Source: Perilla frutescens
Lineage: Eukaryota; Streptophyta; Magnoliopsida; Lamiales; Lamiaceae
Assembly: GCA_026008535.1 (NCBI GenBank)
Contig: BRKX01000003.1
Location: 64,567,001 to 64,631,000 of the forward strand
Reading direction: 5' to 3'
Length of the DNA: 64,000 nucleotides
In this document: piece by piece, positions 34,537-47,516 of the stretch
Layout of the letters: each line of letters begins with the position of its first letter
Numbering within the stretch: position 1 is the first letter of the stretch
The notes under the pieces: generated by a model
Databases searched by the model: none
The model's input: only the letters and a program-made list of their open reading frames with translations
Told to the model about the DNA's origin: nothing
Translations under genes and position numbers: made by a program

Positions 34537-35746
34537 CCTCCAAACTATTTCCAGAAACTTATAATCAAGGTTCCTCGAAATTGAAAGCAAAATATTGCAA
34601 AAACCGAAGAGGTTTTAGCTGTGCTCAAGAAAATTTGGAGTTGAGAAAGCAAGATTTTTCTTCAAGTTTGGGGATTTATCTATTTGCTTATTTTTATGCA
34701 TTTAACTTGCAGCTTCTCAAAAATTGGGCAGGTGATTTTGTATTAGACAATTCTTATTGGTAGAACAGTCAACTTCCTCAATTTACCGGAACCAATTTTA
34801 TTATCTATCCACGTCCCAAACATGGTTTATCCGTTTTTTCTATCTCAAAGTTTGAAATTCTCCTAAAAAAATAAAATCTCAAAGTTTGAAATGTCTAAAA
34901 TTTTCGATTTAAAAGTTGGAGATTTAATTGTGTTAAAATTTCATCTAATAAATAGTAATTTGACGGTTAAATATCCACATCATTTTTATCATATATTAAA
35001 TTAAACAAAAATAAATACAAATTTACATTATTAATTAAGTTAGACAAATGATTTTATTAAATTACATCAAATAAAAATCACTACTTTCCACAGTTCAGGT
35101 CTTTGTAGCTTGAAATTCAACTTTGTTTGTTTGGTTAATTATATTTATAATTGATTATTATAATTTTAATTATACGGCCAACTATTAAATTATATTGAAA
35201 TATTTAATAAATTAATTACTGTTAGTTTTATTCTCTTTCTAGATCTCTTTTTAGAATAAACATTTCCCCGTCAAAATTGAAATAAAATAAAATAAAAGGA
35301 AGTATATCAATATAACAAACCAAAACAAATTATTATAATTACATACCAAATTTAATTTAAATGTTGGATTTAATTTAAACTTTTAAGGATCTTATTAAAT
35401 TAAGAAGAGATTAAATTGACATAATTTAATAAAGCCCTTTATTTAGTTTAATTAAGATAATTAATATAAGTTTGTGTTTGTTTTTATTGATGTCACAAAG
35501 TTATAATCCAATTTTTATATTAGAATGTTTTAAAACTTTCTTTTACAGGTATAACCCCATAATGAATAGTTTTTCTGTCTAATGAGAAATGTGCAAGTAA
35601 TAAATGTAGTAAATAAGGACAAAATGAGAAAATTGTATATTAATTGTGTTTGACAAAGTACAATAAATAAATCTTCTTAATTTGTGTGAAAATTAAAAAT
35701 ATGTATAATTACGGAATGCATATATAAGTATGTGATATATATATAT
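34537..35746. other. AT-rich intergenic sequence
   Basis: The first 200 bp or so is probably the 5' region of the TMEM53-like gene. The rest shows no gene. Confidence 0.4.
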
Positions 35747-36240
35747 AGGAGAGATTAAATGTAAATATTTATCCAGTGTGTAAAATAGGGATTCATCAAA
35801 TCTCTTAGATTTTACCACATCTTTATTTTTAATTTATAGGAAAGCTGGAAAGGGCATTTTAGTAATGGAAGATTAATCAATATCCTAATAATTATTTCAT
35901 TATCTTGAATGACCGTTCTTAATTTCATGAATAATTGGGATTTTTTCCTTGTAATGAGTATTGTGAAACTCAGACTTCGGATTGTGAAAGTTCAGAGACC
36001 ATTGAATAAAAGTTGGAGTATATGTATAAGAGAATTTATGATTGATATAAAAGCATCACTCCTCTTAATTATCTATTACCATCCCAAAATTAGATTCTTC
36101 TTTCTAATTCTTCTTGCTATTTGTATTTCAAGTCAAATTTTTGCCTCTTTTGTGTTTTTGTTTTTCAGTCGTAATATTAATTGGGCAGAGAGTGACCATG
36201 AAATTAAAATTTGTATATCATTCATGATTGATGTTCTTAT
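35747..36240 (+). mobile_element. Fragment related to the MULE-like element
   Basis: After a TA-repeat, AGGAGAGATTAAATGTAAAT and CCAGTGTGTAAAATAGGG resemble the left end of the MULE-like element at 2592-2650. A TCTTGAATGACCGTTC block follows where the TTTAAACGGTCAT block would be. No matching right arm was found. The 111-codon frame over it is not convincing as a gene. Confidence 0.4.
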
Positions 36241-36481
36241 TTGACCAGAAATTCTTGTTATTTTTTTGTTTCTTTTATTGCTTATGATCTACATAAAACA
36301 AACAAGATTAATTCTTTCTCCCAAAAACATTAAATAAGCATTCCCAATCTTGGGGAAAATATTACTACGGAATGTTGCCAAACACGATATGCTAATGTAT
36401 TTGGCTTCTGAAATAGTCTATGGATCAATGGTTACACGAGTCATTTCTTTTTATTAAACATTTTGTCCAAATAAGACAAAC

Positions 36482-36530
36482 AGTAAGTCATCTACTAGTT
36501 TGATGCTCAAAATATTTAATTTCTTAGCCA
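36482..36530 (+). repeat. Dispersed repeat copy A
   Basis: GTCATCTACTAGTTTGATGC then CTCAAAATATTTAATTT matches copies near 42636 and 48829. Confidence 0.7.
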
Positions 36531-36541
36531 TGATTTAAATA

Positions 36542-36763
36542 TTCCCTCCGTTTGTATATGTTTTTAATTGCTTTAGGAATTTTATTTTGCATCAAAATAT
36601 TTATTATTTTATACATATTCACACCCTTTCTCACAATTTTAACCGCACAAATATAAATGGAGAAAAAAATTTACCAACTTTTTAAAAAAATATTAGTCCA
36701 AAAAAATAATTATTAATTCTAAATTAAAATCATAAAACAACAAACATATATAAATTGGGGGAG
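36542..36763. mobile_element. Stowaway-like MITE (Tc1/mariner type)
   Basis: TTCCCTCCGTTTGTATATG at the left is matched by ATATAAATTGGGGGAG at the right, with TA on each side (36540-36541 and 36764-36765). The CTCCCTCCG-type end and TA target are typical of Stowaway MITEs. About 222 bp, non-coding. Confidence 0.8.
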
Positions 36764-36767
36764 TACC

Positions 36768-39700
36768 ATGGAAAAGTCTATCATGAACTCAATGCATTTG
36801 CACTGAGCCAGATCCACCATACACTTGGGTTTGTAATTTGTTTTTTTTTTTTTAAGTTAAAATACAGACATAATACTCATGTATTGTACAGGTATCACTT
36901 TTAACTTTTTGAGGCAGTTTTCTAATATATCAAATGAACAATTGCTCTTGATATTTGAATAGTTGCGTGACAAATGAGTTGCAAAACAATTAAATTTCTG
37001 CATTTAACGCCGAATAATTTTTTTTTCAATTATTATTGAATTAGAATCTTCATTTAATTTTTTCTATCTCCACCTTACCTTAATTTTTAATAAAATATGG
37101 TAATGTTTTTGTTATATATGTTTCAGAAAATAGAATTAACTTGTGTTTAATAAGAATTTGTAGTGACTTTTTTTTTCAGTATCGAACACAAGCGTCGGTT
37201 CTTAATTAAATGATTTATTACTGAATAATGGTATGCATTTTTTTATGGGTACACTATCCTACTGTTACACAATTAATTTCTCATGTTATCCAACTGTTGG
37301 CAAACATTAAAATATCATAATATATTTCATGCATTGCACTTTTTTCGTTAAAATAAGGCAAAAAAATTTTATTTGTTACGGTGCTTCTTTTTCCATATAG
37401 ATGAAGAACAATAAAGAAATATCAAATTTTGAAACCTGAAGTATAAATAAATGTTGATTATTCGGGTCTTTTATTATAATGGAGAAAATTGAGGGTACCT
37501 ATTTGAATAGTGGATTACTCATTTTATTTCTTCACATTTTGTATCAATGAGTTTATTTAGTACTGCTAGATTAATTGCCAATTGTATACATGCATTGACA
37601 AAGATTAAATAGAATTATAATTATTCCGATATCAAATTGAACTATTTGTTGGTCTTTTTGTTTCTATGTAAGACGCTCTTATGTAGAAAGATGTGTAATG
37701 TAGATGTGAAATTGTCGGCATGTCAATTCCCGAAAAATCAGTCACAATGGTTTTTTTAAAGGGTATAGGATGAAAATTAATTTGTAGTTATTTGTATATT
37801 TTTGTGTATTTTTTTTAAAAGACGTGAACACTGACAATGAAATTATCAGAACTTGGAAAAGAAACCCCACAAAGTTTAGGAATTCTACATTTACTCCTAT
37901 ATATTTTTCTCCAAAATTCTAAATCTACCTAAAACTTCTCAGAACTTAAATTGGGCTCCAGAACTTCATAAATAGAGTATATTAGTATGAAATTTAAAAT
38001 TGGCTCTCATTATTTAATTAAGATTATTTATTTTGATATTAGTTCTGAAAATTGGGACCTTCATCCCCTGTGTGATTATCTACTTCATTTTACGTGCTCA
38101 CTATTATCAGGTAGGTGAAATTTTTATTTTTGAAATATAAGTCTATGATATATGATTTTTGAATAACTAAAATGTTTTATTAATGCAACTTTAATTATCG
38201 TGAATGGAATGTGGATAGCGTTTTATACGCATCAGATCAGAATAACGTTTCGTACGCACATAAGCGTTTTGCACGCCCAAAAATATGTCATCTGCATAGT
38301 TCAAGATGTATTCTAGATCAAAACAAGAGTACAATAAATCCATTATTCCTGTTATTTATTTCAATTGTATAAACATAACGAAATATCACCGAACCCCAAG
38401 ACTGAGTACAATTTAAGAGTGCTCAGCCCACATTTCTAAATATTTTCAGGTCAATGCGCTTGGACCTTCAGTACTACAATGGGGGTTGGCTTTAAATATT
38501 GCTTGGGTTACTTAACTTGATCTTTTAGATTTGTTGCTTCGTTCAAATTATTTTAAACTTCATATTTTGTGTTTTTTTTAGTATTTTTGAAGTAACTTAT
38601 ACTTTCCTCAAAATATTATATCTTTATCAATGTTTCGAGTATCAGTTTTATATTTTAAAACGTATGATTTACTCTTGAAATAAACTAAAGTATATTGTAA
38701 TTTATGAAATGTAAGTATTTTGATTTAAGTATATGTATTTCTGAAAAGTAAAGTTGCGCTCTGTTTTCCTACTTGTAATTACTAACATGATTATTTTAGG
38801 AAAAAAATAAACCGAAATATTATTATTAAAAACATTTTTTGCTTTAAAAAATAAAATAAAATCATAACATATTAAACACCAGACAAATTTAGGCTGTTAC
38901 AATCACTAGTGCTGTTGCTGTATTTCGGTTCGAGTTTAGTGGCCGCCTTTTCTTCGACGCGGTGGATCAACGGAGAAGAAATAAAATAACGAGAATAAAT
39001 TCGGGATTCAGTTTCGTTAATCTGATTCTGAATTTGGGCAGGAAGAACAAAATGTTATCTAACTGATTCAGCTCCGTTAAACTTTTATGTAATTATTCAT
39101 TCAGATAAATGTATTCTATTGATATTTTATTATATTCTTTTAATATGAAATATTAAATTCATTTAAATTTAATAAAATTAAAAATTTAGAAAATATCATA
39201 AAATATTAAATATACCAAAAGTTTCAACTCAATAAATTAAATTATATGTCACTCTTATTTTGTCGCTAAATTACTTAATTAAATTTGTTTAAAAAATCAT
39301 GAACCATATCCAAAATTTAAAATTAAATATACTTAGATTTTATAATTAAATGTTTAAATTATTAATCTTATCAATTTAATGTGAAATATTTTAAAGTTTT
39401 TGAAGATAACATATTTAGGTTCCCAAGTTTACATGTTTTTTAAAGAATTAAAAACTTGCATACTTTAATTTTAAAAACTCAATTAATCCACATAAAGTAC
39501 TTACATATATTGTTGTTCATAAATAAACTATAAATTGTAAAACCTGAAGAATTGTCTTCACATCTTCTTAGTCTTACAATTGAGATCAAATGTAATATTT
39601 CATTTAACATAATTTCATATTGAATATTAAAATACTTTAAGTTTATAGTATATAATACCTAATAAATTATAAGTTTTCGATTAAATATATTAAAGAGTTT

Positions 39701-39897
39701 CATAAATGTATTAAATATGTTAGTTGAACTTATATCTAATTTTTTAGTGAACTAAGACTATTAAAAAAATCAAACCACGTCCTAAATTTTTAATTGAATA
39801 AATTTTAACTTTTGAAATAAATGAATAGACTGATTTTATTTATTTAAAGCTAAATATTTTATAAATCTTCAACAATTCAAATTTAAGTTCCCAATTA
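36768..39897. other. AT-rich intergenic sequence
   Basis: No exon, RNA gene or clear element ends are visible in 3.1 kb. Confidence 0.4.
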
Positions 39898-39933
39898 CAC
39901 TTATATATATATATATATAAATATATATAAGTG
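39898..39933. repeat. TA-rich palindrome
   Basis: CACTTATATA...TATATAAGTG is a near-perfect 36-bp palindrome able to form a hairpin. Confidence 0.7.
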
Positions 39934-40450
39934 ATAGAACATATATATTTGGATAAATCTTGTAAGAAAATTTATCCAGCATCGTAGAATTTAAAAATAT
40001 TAAATTTTTATGTAAGTTTAATTAACATTATTAAAAATATTTTATATTTATAGAATATATACAGTTGAAAACTAAAATTTGAAATTAAATGTATGAAAAC
40101 AATTTGAACTAAATGTATTCAAAAAACTCGATTGAAAATGTTAATTGCTCTTATTAATTTTTATGTTAATATATTAAAGTTATCAAATTTAAGTATATTA
40201 CATTTATGAAACAAAATTTACGCACCGTGATAAACTAACATCTACTATTGTGCATGAATTACTGTAAAGCAACATACCCAAGAACGAATATTCACCTTTG
40301 TCAGTGAAATTAACATAGTAGCGTCACTTGTAATTGCCAAGAAAAAATTCGTATAAAAAACCTTCCTGGTGAAGATGGAATTGACAGGAGCCGAATACAG
40401 GAGACAAATATCGCAGAAAGACAAACCAAAAACATAGAAGATATTAATTT

Positions 40451-40624
40451 CGGACCAAAACTCTTGTTACATTTCGTGTAAAATATCTCTTGTTCCATTA
40501 TCATTAATGCATGTTGTGTGTCCATTTATGATGTCAGCACAACCGTGGGTATTAAAGTTACTACATGTGTCATCCATTAATGATAGTGGAACATGAGATA
40601 TAACACGAAATGTAATCTGGTCCG
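40451..40624. mobile_element. Hairpin MITE-like inverted repeat
   Basis: Arms of about 50-59 bp (40451-40509 and 40575-40624) start CGGACCA and end CATTAATG, with about 85% identity by eye, around a 65-nt loop. It looks like a small MITE or foldback. A transcript would form a long imperfect hairpin. No TSD was found. Confidence 0.65.
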
Positions 40625-42401
40625 ATATAGTTTATGGGTTTGTATTTTTTTATATTTGGATATAAATTCATTATTGTATTATTTTTTAAAAAAATTAACG
40701 ACTAGTTGAATTAATTTTCAGGTATTCTACGTGTTTCAATGTTGAAATAAATTTATTTTTGAATTACTATTTGATCCATTGAACATTTTGACTTTTTTTC
40801 CATTCAAGCACTCAATGTGATTCATTTTATGTTTGTATAGTAAAATTTCAATTATTTTACTTAGCAAAACTAATTAATTTCAATTTTATGTGTTCTTATT
40901 ATTTTTTAGATTATCAAATAATAATGAATCATTTCAGACATGTCTCATTTCTCTTACTAATAATGTTTCGTGCAGTAGTTTTTGGCTCTCAAATCATAAT
41001 TTAGCTTCACTTATATGCGAGAATTCAACCCTGTACATATGTTAATGTGTAATTTTTAAAAAATTTGGCACATAAGTGTCAAAATATCCAATATTCAAGT
41101 ACTCAAATATAATGAACCCTTTAAAATATTTAAACTACGCTTGAATATCCAATAACATTACACTATACTTTATAAGAGACATTATAATAAACTAACTAAA
41201 TATTTGTTGCCTAAATATTTGTTCAAAAAATCTTAGTTTCATTTAGTGAATCACTTAATTAGAATAGTTAATTTTTAACTATGTCATGTTCAGTATACTT
41301 AACAATTATTACAAATGCTAAATCTACCTATAAAATATAATAAACCTTCTATCCAATAGCATTACACTATGTCATGTTTTACCAAAAACTTCACTTATGA
41401 ATTTTTATTAATGCATTTTATATATGTTGGTGATTAATGCAATTTAATGCTTGTCACCGTTTGCATAATATTAAAAAATAATATAATAATATTATGATAA
41501 TTTATCAGTAATTAATTACATGCCATAATTGACTTACTGTACATTTTGTGTATTTCATTTACTTATAACTACGATCGTAATTATATTCATAAACATATAT
41601 AAAGGAAATACATTTAATAAATGCCAATATTTTTTAGTCAAATAAGTCTATATTGTAACAAATGTTGGATCTGCCAATTAAAGAAAATAATATAGATGTT
41701 CACTAATTATTCCAGTTCATTAACTCACGACACTAGTGCCCGATACAAAAACTAATTTATTATAATTTTAATTATAATAGATGAACTAGTATAATGTAAT
41801 GTCTGACATAATTTCAAAATGAAAGTAACTTATATAGTGTAGTTTACTATACATATTTTCATAACATTATAAATTTATTTGGCAATAAAATATGCCAATA
41901 AAATAATTCTCATGTATACCAACATTTATTTATTGTCGTAATTATATATTGTAACAAAACAATGATTTGTCGATAAAATAAAATAATAAAAATGTTTACA
42001 AATTGTCCATTCATAAAATGTCGAAGCTTCTGTCCGATACAAAATAATAAAGATAAGATCGTTTGTTCCTCTTGCAGTTTGAAATGTGCTAATTTGATTT
42101 TTTAAAACTTCTTTTCCAATTTTATACCTATAAATAACTATTTTTACAGTATGCGCAGATAATTTGGAGAGCGAAAATATTAATTTATTTCTAAAATTAT
42201 TTCAATTTAATTATTTTTCCCACACAAATACCATAACTAGTGTCTCAATAGCTCACGGAGTCACTTCTGCAGTGACTCCCGTATGCGGGAACAGTAGCTA
42301 CTATATTTTCAATTTTTTTCTTTTATTAAAGTAGCAGCCACGTATCGCCAGATTAAGTGAGAGTGTATTTACACTCATTGCACCGTAGACTCTTCCGAGT
42401 A
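40625..42401. other. AT-rich intergenic sequence
   Basis: No gene or defined element is visible. Confidence 0.4.
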
Positions 42402-42745
42402 CCATACATTTATGCTGTCTTAAGCTGCATATATAACTTTTTTAATATGATTCTCATTCATGGACGACAAAATGCTTTTAACTTTTGTGATGCTTTGATA
42501 ACTATTGCTAATGTTAATTTCAATTACATTTCTTTCTGTGTTTCGATTATCTCTATTAATTTAAACTTTTTTTATAATTTTTATAATTTTATTTATTTCT
42601 GTTAATATTTCCCCCAACTAAGGCAAACTAGAAATCATCTACTGGTTTGGATGCTCAAAATATTTAATTTGTTTGGCACAATTTATATACCATACATTTA
42701 TTTTGCCTAAAGCTGCCTAATATTTGTTGGTTGCCAATTATTTTT
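42402..42745 (+). repeat. Dispersed/tandem repeat copy B (about 285-bp period)
   Basis: CCATACATTTATG at 42402 recurs as CCATACATTTATT about 285 bp later (42687). The segment GATGCTCAAAATATTTAATT is shared with copies A and C. Confidence 0.6.
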
Positions 42746-42861
42746 AGTTCTCTCTCAATATTTCATAGTTGCGGAGACAATTTAATCCCTCCTCTTCTCC
42801 TCTTTTATTGTTTTAGAAAGTTTGTCACTTATATGGAGTTTTTCTGCGATCGATCAACTAT

Positions 42862-43619
42862 TGTAACGTCCCAAAATTTCGTAAATATAAATATCTAATT
42901 TATTCACTAAAAGAGTTTAATACAGCGGAAACACTATTTAAAATAAAATAATATTTAATTAATCTAGACCATCACCCCGTCTCCACATCATCGCCCGAGC
43001 TTATCTTAGCCTGAAAAATAAATAGCGTTGGGGTGAGTGTTATTAACTCAATGGGGTAAATCAATTATCCGAGTTATACAAATATAACAGTAAGAAACAG
43101 GCTATAACATAGCATAGCATATCATAGAGCCCGTAGGCCAACATAACATATAACCCGTAGGTTAAACATAGTAATAGCCCGTAGGCCCTTAGCAATAGCC
43201 CGAAGGCCCACCTGCACACCGCTTATATAAATATAACAATGATAAGAGTTTCGTATATTCTCCGAGAGAATCCCCACCTTTACTTGACTTTAAAACTTGA
43301 TTAAAAATGAACTTAGTTAGATCCAACATCACCGCCTTGAGAAATGTTTGAATGCTTAATAAAATGCTTTGAAAGCTTTGTGTGATGAAATAAATGAAAT
43401 GACTCATGTATTTATACTAAAGCTTAGGTGTACAAAAAATGGAAACATCACAATTGTAGGGGATTGATTTGAATCAAATCTCAAATTTTATGAAATGGAT
43501 TGATGATTGATGATTGAAAATTGATATGATTTTATGAATATCAAAAACTTGCTTAAACAAATATATTCTTTTGGAAAAATGGTAACGACCAATTAAAAAT
43601 AATTTTTCGGGTCGTTACA
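42862..43619. mobile_element. Solo LTR (758 bp)
   Basis: It begins TGTAACGTCCCAAAATTTCG and ends TTCGGGTCGTTACA, flanked by the perfect 5-bp duplication ACTAT (42857-42861 and 43620-43624). It contains no internal domain, so it is the product of LTR-LTR recombination. It holds short direct repeats around GCCCGTAGGCC (43125-43210). Confidence 0.9.
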
Positions 43620-43710
43620 ACTATTAATTGGAAAATGCATTCAAAATTAAAGGGAAATTTGAGAGCTAGCTTATAATAAAGAAATCATTCTAGTTGTGGT
43701 CTTATAGGCT

Positions 43711-44483
43711 TGTAACATAATTTTTTGTATTTAATTTGGTAAAACACAAAATGTGTACAAATAATATGATTTTGGATCAAAAGTATTTATATGATCTAAT
43801 CTCTATTTTTTCTCTGATTCTTCTCTTCAAAACTTGATTTTCAAACGGTCTTTGAAATCTTCAGAGTAAATTTGCTTCTTTGATTTTCTCGGACTTGTTG
43901 TTTGGACTTTGTCTTCGAAGTTTTCGGGGACGATTTGTGTCCTCAATCTTCTTTGACTTGGTATTTGGACTTCACAACTTTAATTCGGAGGGCCGACGCC
44001 TTGTTTCCGGATCAAACGCCAACTTTGGGTTGAATTTGATGAAGAACGCCTTTGACTGCCTTGCTTATGGATCAAACATCGTCTTCGTGATGAATTTCGT
44101 GAAGAACGCCTTTGAATGTCACAAGAACGCTTTGAATATCTGAGAGAATTTCACTTATGGAAGTTCTCAAATTCTTGAACTCTCCAAATAACTTCTGGTG
44201 TGTTTTTCAACTGATATGGAGGCCCCTATTTATAGTTGTAGGGAGAGAGATCTAGAACTGATGTGGCACTATCTCATTGGCTGTTGGAAAGTGATATATA
44301 TCTTTTTGAAAGATATATATACTTGTTGTCAAAGACTTTTGATATTTATCATATAATAATATCTTTATTATTTAAATATTTTATCTAATTTTGGATTTCA
44401 TAAGATTCCAAAACTAAATAAATATATATAAAAATCAATAAAAATATTATATATATATAATATTTATTTTTTTGCTATCTACA
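43711..44483 (-). repeat. 3' LTR of gag-only element
   Basis: TGTAACATAATTTTT ... CTATCTACA. It is highly similar to 47517-48284; the 87-codon frames in both copies are LTR sequence and not genes. Confidence 0.93.
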
Positions 44484-44497
44484 AATGCCCCCTCGAG
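44484..44497 (-). other. Polypurine tract of gag-only element
   Basis: The minus strand reads CTCGAGGGGGCATT just before the 3' LTR start TGTAGATAGC. Confidence 0.8.
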
Positions 44498-44534
44498 ATT
44501 TGTTCATTGACGACTTGTCGTTTGAAATAAAAGA

Positions 44535-45125
44535 GTCTCGAAAATTGATTAGATAGTTTAAACTCGTATCAAGGAGTCTTGAACTTGAATTTATTAGATA
44601 GTTTATACTCATATCAAGGAGTTCTTGAAATTAAACTAGTGAATAGTTTATACTCATATTCAAGAGTTTTTCAATTTGAATTTATTAGATAGTTTATACT
44701 CGTATCAACGAACCTTCAATTTGGATTTGAATTTAGATAGTTTATGCTCTTATCAGGGAGTCTTCAATATTTTTGACTTGGATAGTTCATGCTCATATCA
44801 GGGAGCTTTCTTGAACTTGGATAGTTTATGCTCATATCGAGGATCCTTCAACTCGAATTTGGACTTTGTAGACCTTTTATACTCGTGTCCGAGAGTACTT
44901 GGATTTGAATTTGGATTTGTAGACATTTTATACTCGTGTCAAGGAGTCTTAGATTTGAATTTGTAGACCTTTTACACTCATGTCAATGAGTCTTGTATTT
45001 GAATTTGACTTTGTAGATATTTTATACTCGTGTCAAGGAGTCTTGGTATTTCTTGAAGAGTTTAGATAGTTTTGGCTCTTATCAAGGAGCTTTGGAAGAT
45101 AGTTTTGGCTCTTATCAAGAAGCGT
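44535..45125. repeat. Degenerate tandem array, about 45-60 bp units
   Basis: About twelve units share GATAGTTTATACTCGTATCA or GTAGACCTTTTATACTCGTG followed by AGGAGTCTT and a GAATTTGAATTT spacer. The array lies between the gag stop codon and the purine tract, that is, in the element's 3' untranslated region. Confidence 0.85.
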
Positions 45126-45138
45126 TTGTACTTTATTT

Positions 45139-45956
45139 TCATGGATTGAAATATTTATTAGAGGACTTGAATGGGCATATGATGAGATTTGTAGTCGTTT
45201 CTTCTTCATCATCATCATCATCATCTTCTTCTTCTTCTTCACTTGGAGATTCCTCGAAATGTTTGCCCCCATCGTTTATTTCTGGCTCTTCTTCAAAGTT
45301 GTGATGTTTTTGCATTGACAGTTCTTGAACTTCATTTGCGGCCATGCTTAACTCCATATCATGAGCTCTAGTGGCCAATTCCTCGAAGGTCTTTGGTTGA
45401 ATCCCTTTCAAAATATATCGAAGACCCCAACACATGCCTTGGATGCACATTTCAATTGCTGAAGTTTCTGATAATTGATCTTTGCAATTCAGGCTCAAGT
45501 TTCTCCAACGGTTGATGTAGTCGATGGCAGACTCTTCTTTTTGTTGGTTTGTATTTGTGAGTTCAACCAAGCTAACCGTCATCCGAGTACTGTAGAAGCG
45601 GTTAAAGAATTCTTTCTCCAGTTGCCCCCAACTATCAATTGAATTTGGCTCCAAATCGGTATACCAATCAAACGTGTTGTGTTTTAAAGAACGAACGAAT
45701 TGCTTCACCAAGTGATCTTCGTATGTCCCAGCATCATTACAGGTCTCTACAAAGTGAGGCACGTGTAGGGATGACAATGGGTAATGGACCCTATGGGTAT
45801 TCGCAAAAATTACCCACGATGGGTAGGGTAATTACCCACTTAAAGGGTACGGGCATGGGCACGGGTAATTACCCGCAAATTTTGACGGTACGGGTGTGGG
45901 TACGGGTACCTTAGTACCCAACCCGCCCAACACCCATATATATACATAATTATATA

Positions 45957-46005
<49 letters not shown>

Positions 46006-47444
46006 GTTATATGATATTTTTTTTTGAAAATTTCATAACATTGTTATGTTTGTAGTTTTTTTTATGAAATGTTGCATTTTCATGAAGGGTCTTTGTATTA
46101 TATTTTAATCTAATTATGATTTAGTTTTAATTAATATTTTTAAAATTCTAAAATATTTAATCATAATTTTGAATTATTTAATACAAATAATAACTTCTAA
46201 ATTAAATATTCAATAAATAGTTCGTGATAAAGAAATTTGTATATTTATATATTTTATTTTTAAAATTTGACCATTGTTAGAACTAAAATGATAATTGAAC
46301 ACGAATAAAATTTGGACTAATTGAAATATTAATTTGTAACTTATGTTATTCATTCTTATATATATACACTAATGTTTATGAAGATTATATCTTACATAAA
46401 ATATTACATATATATTTTTAAAAACGTATACGATAAAAAAATACAAATATATGTTTGAATGATTATAGAAAATGTCATTAAATTTATTAGAAAAGATATT
46501 AATAATTTTATGCTCACTATGTTCAAGAAAATGTTCATCAATATATGTACATTAAAAAATATTTATTTATTCTATATGCACACATATATTATATATAAAT
46601 ACTCTATAATAAAAAAGTGAGAATTTATAAACATAATTTAATCTTTTTTTATCTCCTTTTAAAAATAAATAAATATTTTACTCCATCATTTATATGAATT
46701 ACATATCGTATTCAATATATTTTTCATATATTTAAAGCATACACATAGTATATGTATATATATAACTATGATTTTTTTTATTGTAACTTATAAAAATATT
46801 TTAAAATTTATTAAATACTACAAAATATTTCTCTTGAATCGCATAAAAATAGTTAAAATGCGGGTAACGGGTACGGGTACGGGTAGTTAAGTACCCAAAG
46901 GGTACAGGGACGGGCATAAAAGTTAATGCCCAATGGGTATGAGGACGGGTACGGGTATTTTTTCAAAACGCGGGTATGGAGATGGGTACCGTAGTACCCT
47001 ACCCATTGCCATCCCTAGCCACATGTTGTCTTGGATTTTCTTTGCCATCAAATTGTTGAAACTTTGGCGGCTGGTAGCCATTTGGCATCTTTAAGTTGTA
47101 AATTCTTGGAGTATATGTCTTGTTGTAAGTCCAGAGTGATTTAAGGCTCTCTCTCCAGACTCGTCTTTGATTGTTTCCAGTATGAAATCTTTGAGTTGAT
47201 CAACTTGTATTGAGCCATCAGGCGATATTTCAATTTCTTTGGTTGTAGAATTTTCACTTTTGTTGGCATGTAGCTTTGTAGATATCTCAGCTTCAGTGTC
47301 TTCATTCGTTTGCTCGCCACCAGAATCAACAATCCTTTCTTTGTTCAGCTTCAAGATTTGAGCATCCCGTTCTTGTATCCGCTTGGCAAGTTCTTCAGCA
47401 AGCTTCGTTAAGTTTGCAATTTGTTCTTCCAGAAGTGTGGACAT
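45139..47444 (-). pseudogene. Retrotransposon gag protein, disrupted
   Basis: The start ATG at 47444 (MSTLLEEQIANLTKLAEEL) lies 73 nt past the 5' LTR and opens a coiled-coil-like N-terminus. The frame reads to about 47095 and then needs a one-base shift to continue as RIYNLKMPNGYQPPKFQQFD. At ENPRQHV the hAT-D element (45766-47017) is inserted. The frame resumes as PHFVETCNDAGTYEDHL and holds the retrotransposon gag core (RSLKHNTFDWYTDLEP, EFFNRFYSTR, AIDYINRWRNLSLNC, TFEELATRAHDME). The end is a Glu/Asp run from a TCA/TCT repeat, then TNLIICPF and a stop at 45139. Non-functional here. Confidence 0.88.
45766..47017. mobile_element. Non-autonomous hAT element (hAT-D) inside gag
   Basis: Its ends TAGGGATGACAATGGG and the complement of CCCATTGCCATCCCTA match in 15 of 16 bases. 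The flanking octamers GGCACGTG and GCCACATG are an imperfect TSD (6 of 8). GGGTACGGGTA-type repeats fill both subterminal regions (45790-45930 and 46858-47000). The AT-rich interior has an ATT microsatellite at 45959-46005 and no transposase. Confidence 0.85.
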
Positions 47445-47493
47445 CTTGATGCTTGATAAAATTGGTGAAGAGAAGAGATGAGAGGTAGATATT

Positions 47494-47511
47494 GTCCCAC
47501 CGGGCGTGCCA
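47494..47511 (-). other. Primer-binding site of gag-only element
   Basis: The minus strand reads TGGCACGCCCGGTGGGAC five bases inside the 5' LTR. The TGG start fits a tRNA 3' CCA end. I could not name the tRNA. Confidence 0.65.
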
Positions 47512-47516
47512 AAATT

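Noticed and set aside
35909..36244. 111-codon frame with a hydrophobic stretch.
   Set aside because: It lies in a MULE-related repeat, has no splice or start context and AT-biased codons; chance is likelier.
43880..44143. 87-codon frame present twice (also 47687-47950).
   Set aside because: The two copies are the LTRs of the gag-only element, so the repetition reflects LTR identity, not two genes.
45959..46005. ATT run as a possible functional element.
   Set aside because: Ordinary microsatellite inside hAT-D; similar runs occur at 6590 and 56684.
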